DNA of 64,000 bases from Caldilineaceae bacterium. Its GTDB lineage: Bacteria > Chloroflexota > Anaerolineae > Caldilineales > Caldilineaceae. The position numbers and the translations under genes are program-made. Positions 51,479 to 59,716 of the stretch are shown in pieces. Below the pieces are notes generated by a model, which saw only the letters and a list, made by a program, of their open reading frames with translations, was not told the DNA's origin and searched no databases. The stretch is taken from contig JAPKMW010000064.1 of the NCBI GenBank assembly GCA_026645575.1, positions 1 through 64,000 of the forward strand, given 5' to 3'. Numbering within the stretch: position 1 is the first letter of the stretch; every line of letters begins with the position of its first letter.

Positions 51479-52321
51479 TCAATGTTTCGCCAGGAAGGCC
51501 AGCACGATCTGGTGGAACACAACCGGGTCTTCGAGAAAGGGCACGTGATCCAGCCCCGCCATGACCACCTTCTGCGCACCGGGAATGCCCTGCACGGTCA
51601 GATCGGCCATAAAGTGAATGGTGGGGGTATCCATTTCACCGGTGATGACCAGCGTCGGCGCGCTGATTTCGCCCAGTCGCGCGGCTGCGGGAACGGTTGG
51701 GATGACCACCGGGTCCTGATTGCCCTGGAAATGCCACCAGCTATAGTCGGCAAACATGGCGGCCAACATGGCGCGTTCGGCCGGCATGGCCCGTACAACG
51801 CTGAAGTAGGGATGTCGATCGACCACCGCCGCGCCTGCCCCTTGCTTATCCCCCTGCCCTAGGGCGCCAAAGACTGCACCCCAGGCGGCATCCTCAGCCA
51901 GCGTCGATCCCGGTTGGCCTTGCGGCCCCTGTACGTCATTGCTGATCAAGATCAGCGACCGGGTCGCGGCCGGATAGGCGAGGGCAAACTGAATGGCCTG
52001 ATTCCCGCCAAACGAATTGCCCATCATGTGGGCGCGCTCAATGCCGAGATAATCCAACAGCGCCTTGAGATCATCGGCATGGGTATAGGGTTCGGTGGTC
52101 GGTAGGGCCGAGCGCCCAAAGCCGCGCAGGTCGTAGCGCACCACCTGATACTGTGCTGCCAGCGTGTCAAAGACCCCTTGCCAATAGCGCGTGTCCCCGC
52201 CCAAGCCATGCAACAAGACCACCGGATCACCGTCGCCGGCCATTTCGTAATAGAGGCTGGTGCCGTTGACCTCGGCGTAACCGCTTTCTGCACTTACCGA
52301 CGTAGCATGCATGTCAGACAT
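51479..52321 (-). CDS. Alpha/beta-fold hydrolase
   Basis: A 280-residue hydrolase: VVLLHGLGGDTRYWQG gives the oxyanion loop, MGNSFGGNQAIQFALAYPAA (in part) the nucleophile Ser, PTLVITGEMDTPTIHFMA the Asp, and MAGLDHVPFLEDP the His. No signal peptide. Similar to esterases/haloperoxidase-like and 3-oxoadipate enol-lactonase-like proteins; substrate unknown. ATG 52321 (MSDMHATS) has GGAGGG 10 nt upstream; the frame is open further upstream through a palindrome without similarity. Confidence 0.88.
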   Translation of the reverse strand: MSDMHATSVSAESGYAEVNGTSLYYEMAGDGDPVVLLHGLGGDTRYWQGVFDTLAAQYQVVRYDLRGFGRSALPTTEPYTHADDLKALLDYLGIERAHMMGNSFGGNQAIQFALAYPAATRSLILISNDVQGPQGQPGSTLAEDAAWGAVFGALGQGDKQGAGAAVVDRHPYFSVVRAMPAERAMLAAMFADYSWWHFQGNQDPVVIPTVPAAARLGEISAPTLVITGEMDTPTIHFMADLTVQGIPGAQKVVMAGLDHVPFLEDPVVFHQIVLAFLAKH

Positions 52322-52364
52322 GGTTGGCTTCCCTCCTCTGCAAGCTGTGCGACGATGACCGGCA

Positions 52365-52423
52365 ATCTTCCGGGAAGGTTTAACCCGACGATCCTGTCGA
52401 CCGAGCCGACCTTCCCGGAAGAT
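52365..52423. repeat. Palindromic element, CTTCCCGGA family, copy 2
   Basis: Perfect 15-bp arms atcttccgggaaggt (52365-52379) and complement (52409-52423), loop 29 nt. Shares the ttccgggaagg core and similar loop size with the element at 42744-42815. Confidence 0.65.
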
Positions 52424-52627
52424 GGTGGGCAAGCCCCTACGTTCCGCTTGCGCCAATTTTTTATGAAAGAAGTTATGATGTGGTGATGAACAGAGAAGAA
52501 GCGTTTTGTCTCTTGGCTGTTCTCTGTGTAATGAACGTGACAAGGAGTTTACCAGCCGGCTGTGTGCTTGTCTTCCACATTATTGCGCTACATTTGTCTA
52601 TTCTTGCGCACCCTTGGTCTGGACGGC

Positions 52628-53950
52628 TTACGCCGCAGCCTGAAGATTGTCCAATTTTTCTTGTACCCAGCGTCGCTGGCCGGCGTTTTCCAGCAGGGTC
52701 AAGGCTTTGTTGTAATCAGCGATTGCCTGTTCTTGCGCACCCAGCATCTGATAAGCCATGCCGCGATAGCCATAGGCCAGGGCATAGGTCTCGTCGACTT
52801 GCAACGCCTGGTCATAGGCGGCGATGGCTTGGGCGTATTCGCCCTGATCCAGCCAGGTGTGGCCGTAGACGGTGCGGGCCGCGGCTGAGTTCGGTTCATC
52901 TTTCACCATATGTTCATAGGTGGCGACAACGGTCGGTTTCAGCGCGGTCAATAGTTGATCAGGGTGGGCCGGTTTCCCGTCCACCGCCCGATCATAAACT
53001 TGGTTGATGCCCGCCCACACCGTATCGCCCACGGTGAGCGGCTGGTCAATCAAGGCCGGCAGGGGGGCAACTTGTGTGCCACCCCGCGCCAGATCCCGCA
53101 AGGTTACGCTCTCTGCGTTGAGGGCTGTCACCTGCATGGCGAAGAGCCGCCAGACGGTCTCCGGCGCGGTGACGCTTTGATCGACCACCACCAATTGGCC
53201 GGGCCGAATCTTGATCCGATCCTGCACCGGTTGGGCGTAACGTGTTTCGATCACCTGATCCCCGTCCAACAACCGCACCCGACAACCGGCGGTCGCACAA
53301 GAAAGGGCAATGCCCCAGGTCAATTCCATGGTTAGCTCCTTCACAAACTGCTCATCGCGTGAGGGGCGGTAGGCTGGCAACGTCTCCTGGATCAGGGTCA
53401 GCGTACCCCGTTTGAGCCGTTCGCGCGCCGTGTGCAGACGGCTTTTGACCGTGCCGACGGGAATGCCCAAAAAGGCGCTGATCTCTTGAAGTGAGTAGTC
53501 GCTGATGTAGAAAAGGGCGACTACCATCCGCTGCGCTTCGGGCAAGGCAGCCAGGGCCGCATTCAGTTGATCTTGCACCTCGCCTTGCTCGACCAATAGC
53601 ACCGGCTCCGGGGTGGTTGCTGGACAATCGACTGCCGCTTCCAAAGTTAGCCAGTTCGGTTGGCGGCGGCGACAGCGCTGGGCATGGCGCTCGATAATAC
53701 GGCGAAACCAGCCGGGAAAGGCCGCTGGTTGACGTAGGGTGGATAGGTGCAGGTAGGCGGTCAGAAACGCCTCCTGCGCCACATCCTCGGCCAACTGGTG
53801 ATCACCCACCAGCGAATAGCCATAGCCAACCGCCATATCTTGAAAGCGCCGCACCAGGGCAGCAAAGGCGTCAGGATCGCCCGCTTGCACCGCTTCGACC
53901 AGAATTGTTACCGTTCCCACACCCGCTCCCCACGTTTGATGAGATGACAT
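52628..53950 (-). CDS. ECF-type sigma factor with C-terminal TPR extension
   Basis: A 440-residue protein. Residues about 15-85 are sigma region 2 (AFAALVRRFQDMAVGYGYSL; QLAEDVAQEAFLTAYLHL), about 130-185 region 4 (LPEAQRMVVALFYISDYSLQ; VGTVKSRLHTARERLKRG). From about 210 comes an unrelated beta-rich segment (MELTWGIALSCATAGCRVRL; IRPGQLVVVDQ), then two to three TPR units at the end (YGHTWLDQGEYAQAIAAYDQ). The design is a sigma factor fused to a sensor or protein-interaction region. No anti-sigma gene is adjacent. ATG 53950 has a weak ribosome site. Confidence 0.8.
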   Translation of the reverse strand: MSSHQTWGAGVGTVTILVEAVQAGDPDAFAALVRRFQDMAVGYGYSLVGDHQLAEDVAQEAFLTAYLHLSTLRQPAAFPGWFRRIIERHAQRCRRRQPNWLTLEAAVDCPATTPEPVLLVEQGEVQDQLNAALAALPEAQRMVVALFYISDYSLQEISAFLGIPVGTVKSRLHTARERLKRGTLTLIQETLPAYRPSRDEQFVKELTMELTWGIALSCATAGCRVRLLDGDQVIETRYAQPVQDRIKIRPGQLVVVDQSVTAPETVWRLFAMQVTALNAESVTLRDLARGGTQVAPLPALIDQPLTVGDTVWAGINQVYDRAVDGKPAHPDQLLTALKPTVVATYEHMVKDEPNSAAARTVYGHTWLDQGEYAQAIAAYDQALQVDETYALAYGYRGMAYQMLGAQEQAIADYNKALTLLENAGQRRWVQEKLDNLQAAA

Positions 53951-54062
53951 GATTTGACAGTTTGAAAGGCCTTTCTAGGATTAAGAGGCCGGCAACCAGA
54001 AAAAGGTTCAGAGAAAAATCGAACAATCGCACGAAACAAGTTCACTGATAACCATGCAATGG

Positions 54063-54140
54063 ATAGGGGCGCGGATTCGGGTGACGCGGATCGCTTCCCT
54101 TTCCTGCAAGTATCCGCGTTTCCTGAATCCGCGCCCCTAT
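54063..54140. repeat. Nested palindromic element
   Basis: Outer perfect 16-bp arms ataggggcgcggattc (54063-54078 / 54125-54140) and inner perfect 8-bp arms acgcggat (54084-54091 / 54112-54119). In the gap between AraC copy 2 and the sigma-factor start. Confidence 0.6.
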
Positions 54141-54177
54141 TGGCCCGTCAAGCCTCTATAGTTGATGTTGCTCTACG

Positions 54178-55104
54178 CTACTTCACGCCGGCTTTGCCCA
54201 CCGGCAACAGCGCTCCGGGCGTCACGCCGAAGGCATGTTTGATATGCCGCGTCAAATGACTCTGGCTGGCAAAACCCACCGCCTGCGCCACCTCGCTAAT
54301 CGAGTGTTTTCCGGCAACCAGTAAGGTTTTAGCCTGCTCTACCCGACAGTGTAGTACATATTGATAGGGCGGGAGACCGGTCGCTGCTTTGAATTTGCGC
54401 GCAAAGTGGTAAGGACTGAGATGCACCAGCGCGGCCAGCGCCTCCAGCGTAATCTCTTCACTCAGATGGGCGTGAACATAGTCACGCACCCGTTGCAAGG
54501 CGACCGGCGGCAATTTACCATTGACCGGCGTTGGCACTTTGGCAAAGACGGCATGGTTGCGCAACAGGTGAATCGCCAGCGTGCGGAAGAGACTTTCCAG
54601 GTAGAGCGCACCCAACAAGCCGCCGGTTTGCAATTCATTCAAAACGGCCCGACCAATGGCATGAACCAGCGGATCAGTGTGACCCACGCGTGGCATGAAT
54701 TCCAGGAAAGTGGGAGCATAGTTGGTATCTTGTAAAGCAGTCTTTCGGGTAAAGGTCGGCGGTAGACTCAAAACCAACGCTTCTGCACCCTCCCCACCAT
54801 TCCAGGTAGTCAAAATCTCACGTGGAATCAGGGTAAAATCGCCTGGAACGCTGTCGGCATGGAACCAACGATCCAGTTTTACGGATAAGCGTTTCGGAAG
54901 CTGCAGATGGATAGCCAGTAAATCTTCGGTAATGGCCGGTACAGCAAAAGCACCTTTTATTGGTGGTTCCAAGCGTCCTCCACAAGCCATAACATCTTCC
55001 GGCAACCGCGGCGGTGGCGGATGTAAGGGAACCGCGGTTGGGCCGAACGCATAGGGATCAATCTCCGCAAAGGAACACACACTAGGGGTAGGGGAGGGGG
55101 TCAT
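54178..55104 (-). CDS. AraC-family transcriptional regulator, copy 2
   Basis: A 308-residue regulator with the shared N-terminal SFAEIDPYAFGPTAVPLHPP and cupin-like sensor, then the double helix-turn-helix (LSPYHFARKFKAATGLPPYQ; AVGFASQSHLTRHIKHAFG). Its last third is nearly the same as copy 3 at the DNA level, suggesting recent duplication. ATG 55104 has AAAGGAG 6 nt upstream. It starts 52 bp after the end of NmrA copy 3 and is likely in its operon. Confidence 0.9.
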   Translation of the reverse strand: MTPSPTPSVCSFAEIDPYAFGPTAVPLHPPPPRLPEDVMACGGRLEPPIKGAFAVPAITEDLLAIHLQLPKRLSVKLDRWFHADSVPGDFTLIPREILTTWNGGEGAEALVLSLPPTFTRKTALQDTNYAPTFLEFMPRVGHTDPLVHAIGRAVLNELQTGGLLGALYLESLFRTLAIHLLRNHAVFAKVPTPVNGKLPPVALQRVRDYVHAHLSEEITLEALAALVHLSPYHFARKFKAATGLPPYQYVLHCRVEQAKTLLVAGKHSISEVAQAVGFASQSHLTRHIKHAFGVTPGALLPVGKAGVK

Positions 55105-55156
55105 TGCATCTCCTTTCTCATACATTGTTCTATCAGTCATCAAAGATGAAATTGGT

Positions 55157-56053
55157 TCACCGTTTGCCAAAAAATTGTTGGGCAAAGGCATCTACGGAAG
55201 TTGGCTCGATCCCGTAGGTAGCGGCCATAGCCGCCATCGCGATGGTCGCATCCGCCATCTCCAGCACTGCTAAGATGGCGCCCATGGTCGGCGGAACCAG
55301 GGGAATGGGTTCACCCGGTTGCACATAGCGGAGGGCGATCGTTTGCCCCGTGGCCCGTTCGACAGCGGTAACGGCTTCCGTCCACGAGTAGAGCGGCGCC
55401 GCGGCAATGGGTAGCTCCTGGTTGTAGGCCACCGGGTTGTCCACGGCGGCCACAGCATAGGCAACCACATCGCACATGGCCACAAAGGCTTGCTTGCGCG
55501 TCCCCTCCCCCACCAGCGTGACCGGCTGGCCGGCTTGCAAGGGCCGCCCAATGATTGTGCCGATCCACCCTTCCATAAACGGCCCCGGTTTGAGGATCGT
55601 ATAGGTCAGCCCACTCGCCTTGAGCGCTGCTTCACTAATCCCTTTGGCCCGGAAGAGGGGATAGGGATGGTCGGGATGGCTGCCATAGGCTGAGGTGTAA
55701 ATCAGGTGACGCACACCAGCGGCCTTGGCGGCATCGATCAAATTCTGGACGCCGTTGCGATCCACGCTCTCAAAAGTGTCATCACCCCCACGCATGGCCG
55801 CGTTGGCGGTGGTGATGATGGTGTCAACCCCGGCACAGGCCGGAGCGAGCGACGCCCGCTCTTTCAAGTCGCCATAGACGGCTTGCGCACCGGCTGCCAC
55901 CAGGGCTTGGGCGCTGGTCGCCATGCCCCGGTCGGCTAGTTCGGCAGAAGGTGAATTTTGTCGCAGCAAAACCCGCACGTCTTTGCCTTGGGCGAGTAGT
56001 TGATGGGCGATCATCCCGCCGAGGCGTCCGGTGGCGCCAACGAGTAAAATCAT
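55157..56053 (-). CDS. NmrA-like NAD(P)-binding protein, copy 3
   Basis: A 298-residue protein, the same length as copy 1 and close to it (GATGRLGGMIAHQLLAQGKD; VDTIITTANAAMRGGDDTFE; LKASGLTYTILKPGPFMEGW). NAD(P) binding through the N-terminal Rossmann motif is expected; substrate or sensing role unknown. ATG 56053 has AAGGAG 8 nt upstream. It lies 29 bp after the small unknown gene copy 2 and before AraC copy 2, a three-gene operon. Confidence 0.88.
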   Translation of the reverse strand: MILLVGATGRLGGMIAHQLLAQGKDVRVLLRQNSPSAELADRGMATSAQALVAAGAQAVYGDLKERASLAPACAGVDTIITTANAAMRGGDDTFESVDRNGVQNLIDAAKAAGVRHLIYTSAYGSHPDHPYPLFRAKGISEAALKASGLTYTILKPGPFMEGWIGTIIGRPLQAGQPVTLVGEGTRKQAFVAMCDVVAYAVAAVDNPVAYNQELPIAAAPLYSWTEAVTAVERATGQTIALRYVQPGEPIPLVPPTMGAILAVLEMADATIAMAAMAATYGIEPTSVDAFAQQFFGKR

Positions 56054-56082
56054 GGGGTATCTCCTTCGCTTGTTCTTTGGGC

Positions 56083-56301
56083 TTATGCTACGGGCGCTTG
56101 CGGTTGGCATTCATGGTCAACACTCGCCTCGGTGTGGAGCCGCAAAAAGGTTAGCAATTCCTCCAGGGTGGCAAAAGTCCAGCGCTGACCGCTTTGGATA
56201 TGTTGTACCTCGCCCTGCCACTCTCCCACAGCGGGTGCAGCCGTGTCCCTGGTTGACGCAAGCCGAATTAAAAATGATGCGTATACTGTGACAATTGCCA
56301 T
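56083..56301 (-). CDS. Small unknown protein, copy 2
   Basis: A 72-residue paralogue of the protein at 36629-36835: MAIVTVYASFLIRLASTRDT, then WQGEVQHIQSGQRWTFATLE and ELLTFLRLHTEASV. The conserved His-Ile-Gln-Ser-Gly-Gln-Arg-Trp block suggests a functional core. ATG 56301 has GGAGG 5 nt upstream. First gene of the operon with NmrA copy 3 and AraC copy 2, below a TGTAGACA-class site. Confidence 0.72.
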   Translation of the reverse strand: MAIVTVYASFLIRLASTRDTAAPAVGEWQGEVQHIQSGQRWTFATLEELLTFLRLHTEASVDHECQPQAPVA

Positions 56302-56368
56302 CCTGCCCTCCGCGGCGCGCCGCCATCGCCTATAAGAAATAAGAAAGAGAACCGAATCATTGTCAGAT

Positions 56369-56402
56369 AGTGTCGCAGGCAGGTGTCTACAGGTTGTCTA
56401 CA
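56369..56402 (-). promoter_or_regulatory. SARP-type site, TGTAGACA class, copy c
   Basis: TGTAGACA on the minus strand at 56402-56395 and 56391-56384, period 11 bp. Seven nt after the last heptamer unit is GACACT (56374-56369), a weaker -10. It lies between BTAD regulator 2 and the small gene copy 2, as copy a does for regulator 1. Confidence 0.65.
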
Positions 56403-56430
56403 AGCCAGCCGTTTTCACCAAAGGCCGTGC

Positions 56431-59400
56431 TTACAGATGACCGCTCGCTTGGGCCAGATGCAGCGCCTGGTGTAAATTGGCGACCGAGCCTGCTGATTGC
56501 TGTTGCATCCGGGCATCAACCGCGGCTTGCAGAGCTGCCGTCAAGGCGGTGGGCAACTGTTGCTGTTCCGGGTGGAGCAGGGCTTGCGCTTCGTGGATCG
56601 CATCGTCCAGCCGCCCCTGTTGAAGCGCAATCGCCAGGAGGGGCAAACGAGCCAACCACTGCATGGGGTACACTAGCGCCTGCCACCGTTGTAACGCCGC
56701 CTGCGCTTCCTGCACCGCGGCGTCCCATGCGCCGTCGCACCAGTGTAACCACGCCTGATTGGCGCTGGTTGTCCCCAGATACATAGGACGTTGCTCGATC
56801 TGGGCGACGGCGCTACTGCGGGCCAGCGACCGCCGGACCGCGGCCCGATCCCCTTGCAGACGGTAGGCAATGGTCAAGTAGGTCAGACAGCGATTTTGGA
56901 GGGAGATAACGCCTAGCGTCTCCGCCGCCCGGAGCGCAGCCTGCAACTGGTCAATGCCCTGATCGATGGCGCCATGCCATAACGAATAAAAACCGTAGCT
57001 AAAGGCTTTCTCCGCTTGCAGCAGCCGGTCATTGGTCTGGTGCGCCAACACAAAAATTTGTTGAATCAGCGCCAATGTTTCGGCGGAGGTGCGAAAGCGC
57101 TCCTGCCGGTTGCGCAACTGCGCCTGGACATGATAATAGTCCATCTGCTGCATGGGCGAACCGTGTTGCTGGATCGGTTCCTGCAAGCGCGTCAATAGCG
57201 CCGTCAATTCCGGCAGGCGCGCCTGAAAGTAGTAGACATCGGTGCGAGCAAATTGAATGGCAAACCAGGCGTGCCACCAGGCCGGCGCAACCGGTCGCGG
57301 CGCCGTGTTGAGCAGGGCTTCCGCCGCGTCATACAGGGCCAATGCCTGTGGGTAATCATGGGCTGCGCTCCACGTCTTGGCCAGCTTGGTCTGGATCTGC
57401 ACCTGCCAGAGCAGATCCGGCGTTGGCATCAGCGACGCAATGGCTGCATAAATCGCCCGCGCTTTCTCATGCTGCCCCATCAGCACCAGGAGATCGGCCT
57501 GCGCTTCCTGCACTTGGGCAGCCATGTGCGACTCAACACGCACCAGCGGCAGCAGGTCAACGGCACGTTGGAGGTGATCCAGCGCCGCCTGGAGAGCAAA
57601 CAGTTGCCGGGCAACCGTAGCTGCGCGTTGATAGAAGGGCAATGCTTGGGCCGGCAGCGCGCCTGCTGCATAGTGACCGGCAATCTGCCCACTCACGGCA
57701 TCGAGTTCAGCGGCATGGAGCGCTTCTAAGCTCTCGCCGGCGCGGCGGTGCAACAACCGGCGGCGCCCGTGGCTCAGACTCCCATAGATGACCCGGCGCG
57801 TAATATCATGGTGAAAGGTGTAGCCCTCATCTCCTTCCGCCAATAACCGGCGCTTGACCAACTCGTCCAGGCCATCCATACTCTCCAGTTCGCCACGACC
57901 GGCGGTGCGCTGGATCAGCGCATAGGGAAAATCCAACCCCAGCACTGCCCCCGCCTCTGCCACCTGCTGGGCCACCGGACTCAGCCGACGGAAACGGCGC
58001 ATCACCGTTTCGCTCACCGTTTGCGACAGGGGGAGATCCTGGTCATCGGCCAGCGTTGCCAGGGGCCGGCCAGACTCGCACAGCGCCTGGAGAAGTTCCA
58101 ACAAGAAGAATGCGTTGCCGCCGGTCATCTGGTGTAGACGGTGGGTCAACGGGGCCTGACGCTGACCATCCCCGTCAACTTGGTGGAGAAGTTGCGCCAC
58201 ATCCGGGAGCGTTAGTCCGCCCAATTCAACCTCGCTCAGAATCCCCAGCCGCTGGCAGACCCGTCGCACCTCGGCCACGCGATCCGGCTCCTCACTGCGA
58301 TAGGCGCCGATCAGCAGCACGCGCTGGCCGCGCAGCCGTTGGCCGAGATACGCGATCCACTCCAAGGTAGCGTTGTCGGCCCAGTGCAGATCGTCGAGAC
58401 AGAGCAGCAACGGCCGGTCAGCCGCAGTCAGCGCCAGGAGCAAGCGACAGAGCGCCTCAAACAGGCGGGTGCGCGCCTGGATCGGGTCCGTCTGCAACGG
58501 GTGCGGCAAATCAGGATAAAGGGTGCGCAACTCCGGCAGCAGCAACGACGCCTCGGCCAGCCAGATCAGTTCGACGGTCAGCGTCGCGCCGGCCAGGTGG
58601 ATGCCGCGGCGCAGGGCCTGCGTAATTGCGTGATAGGGCAGGGTCTGCGCACCGGGTTGGTCGGCGCCAGCCAGCACCAGGGCTTCTTCCTCCACACTTT
58701 GGGCAAATTCCTGAAGCAGGCGCGACTTGCCGATCCCAGCCTCCCCGGCGATAAGCACCACGCGCCCTTGTCCCTGACGCACTTGGGCAAAGTGCCGGGT
58801 CAATTGGTCGAGTACCGGCGTACGCCCCACCAATGGTGCGTCCAACCCCGGCAACGTCGTCCAGGTCAAGGGTGGTGCAGTTGGCTGCACGGGCATGGGA
58901 CGGTAGGTCAAGGCGGCGGTGTAGGCGGCCCGCGTCTCCGGCAGTGGATCAACGCCCAGTTCGCGTTCCAGAATCGCGACACAGGCTTCATACTGACGTA
59001 ACGCCGCCGCCCGGTCGCCACTGGCGGCGTAACATTCGATCAGCCGGCGGTGGATCTCCTCGGCCAGGTCGTCGTAGGTCAGATAGCGCTGGGCATAGGT
59101 GATAGCGGCGCGATAGTCACGATCGGCGGCGGTGAGGTCGATCAGGCGCGCCAGCGCTTGGAGGTAGTGTTGCTCAAAGAAATGGCGCTGCTGGCCGGCC
59201 CAGCTTTCAAACTCCGGGCTATCATCCAGGGCAAAGCCATCCAAAAAAGCGCCGCGGTAGAGCGTTACCGTCTGTTGCAGGCTCGCTTTGGTCGGCGGCA
59301 GACTGTACTGTTCGACAAAGGCGGCGGCATCGGACCAAACCCGTTGCCGGTCGAATCGTACATCCCCACTTGACACAATGAGCAGATCGGGCTGTGGCAG

Positions 59401-59637
59401 CGCACGCCGGAGATGGGTCAGCACTTTGGTCAGATTGCGTCGCGCCACTGTGTCAGCTTCATCCGGCCAGAAGAGAAAACAGAGCTGATCCCGCGAAATT
59501 GGCGCCAACGTCGCTGCCAGGCGCGCCAGGAGAGCGCGCGTTTGGCGGCGCGGCAGCGCGATTGTCTGCTCCGCCCAGGCAATTTCCATAGACCCCAAAA
59601 GGTGAATGCGCAGTAAAGTGTTTTTTTCTTGCTTCAT
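56431..59637 (-). CDS. BTAD/SARP-type regulator with STAND ATPase and TPR, copy 2
   Basis: A 1068-residue paralogue of the 36998-40222 protein, aligned from the first residues. Winged helix (LRIHLLGSMEIAWAEQTIAL; RRNLTKVLTHLRRALP), BTAD (FLDGFALDDSPEFESWAGQQ), ATPase with Walker A GEAGIGKSRLL near residue 300 and Walker B LLCLDDLHWAD, then TPR-like repeats to the end. Expected to activate transcription from 11-bp-period repeats when the TPR/ATPase part senses a signal. It starts 79 bp after AraC copy 3, which lies under GGACGTT site 4. Confidence 0.9.
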   Translation of the reverse strand: MKQEKNTLLRIHLLGSMEIAWAEQTIALPRRQTRALLARLAATLAPISRDQLCFLFWPDEADTVARRNLTKVLTHLRRALPQPDLLIVSSGDVRFDRQRVWSDAAAFVEQYSLPPTKASLQQTVTLYRGAFLDGFALDDSPEFESWAGQQRHFFEQHYLQALARLIDLTAADRDYRAAITYAQRYLTYDDLAEEIHRRLIECYAASGDRAAALRQYEACVAILERELGVDPLPETRAAYTAALTYRPMPVQPTAPPLTWTTLPGLDAPLVGRTPVLDQLTRHFAQVRQGQGRVVLIAGEAGIGKSRLLQEFAQSVEEEALVLAGADQPGAQTLPYHAITQALRRGIHLAGATLTVELIWLAEASLLLPELRTLYPDLPHPLQTDPIQARTRLFEALCRLLLALTAADRPLLLCLDDLHWADNATLEWIAYLGQRLRGQRVLLIGAYRSEEPDRVAEVRRVCQRLGILSEVELGGLTLPDVAQLLHQVDGDGQRQAPLTHRLHQMTGGNAFFLLELLQALCESGRPLATLADDQDLPLSQTVSETVMRRFRRLSPVAQQVAEAGAVLGLDFPYALIQRTAGRGELESMDGLDELVKRRLLAEGDEGYTFHHDITRRVIYGSLSHGRRRLLHRRAGESLEALHAAELDAVSGQIAGHYAAGALPAQALPFYQRAATVARQLFALQAALDHLQRAVDLLPLVRVESHMAAQVQEAQADLLVLMGQHEKARAIYAAIASLMPTPDLLWQVQIQTKLAKTWSAAHDYPQALALYDAAEALLNTAPRPVAPAWWHAWFAIQFARTDVYYFQARLPELTALLTRLQEPIQQHGSPMQQMDYYHVQAQLRNRQERFRTSAETLALIQQIFVLAHQTNDRLLQAEKAFSYGFYSLWHGAIDQGIDQLQAALRAAETLGVISLQNRCLTYLTIAYRLQGDRAAVRRSLARSSAVAQIEQRPMYLGTTSANQAWLHWCDGAWDAAVQEAQAALQRWQALVYPMQWLARLPLLAIALQQGRLDDAIHEAQALLHPEQQQLPTALTAALQAAVDARMQQQSAGSVANLHQALHLAQASGHL

Positions 59638-59716
59638 TGACTTCTACTATCGGCCCATCACAGTCGGTTTTGGTGATTATGCCCTGAGGCGATTCACGAA
59701 CACACACAGCCGTGGA

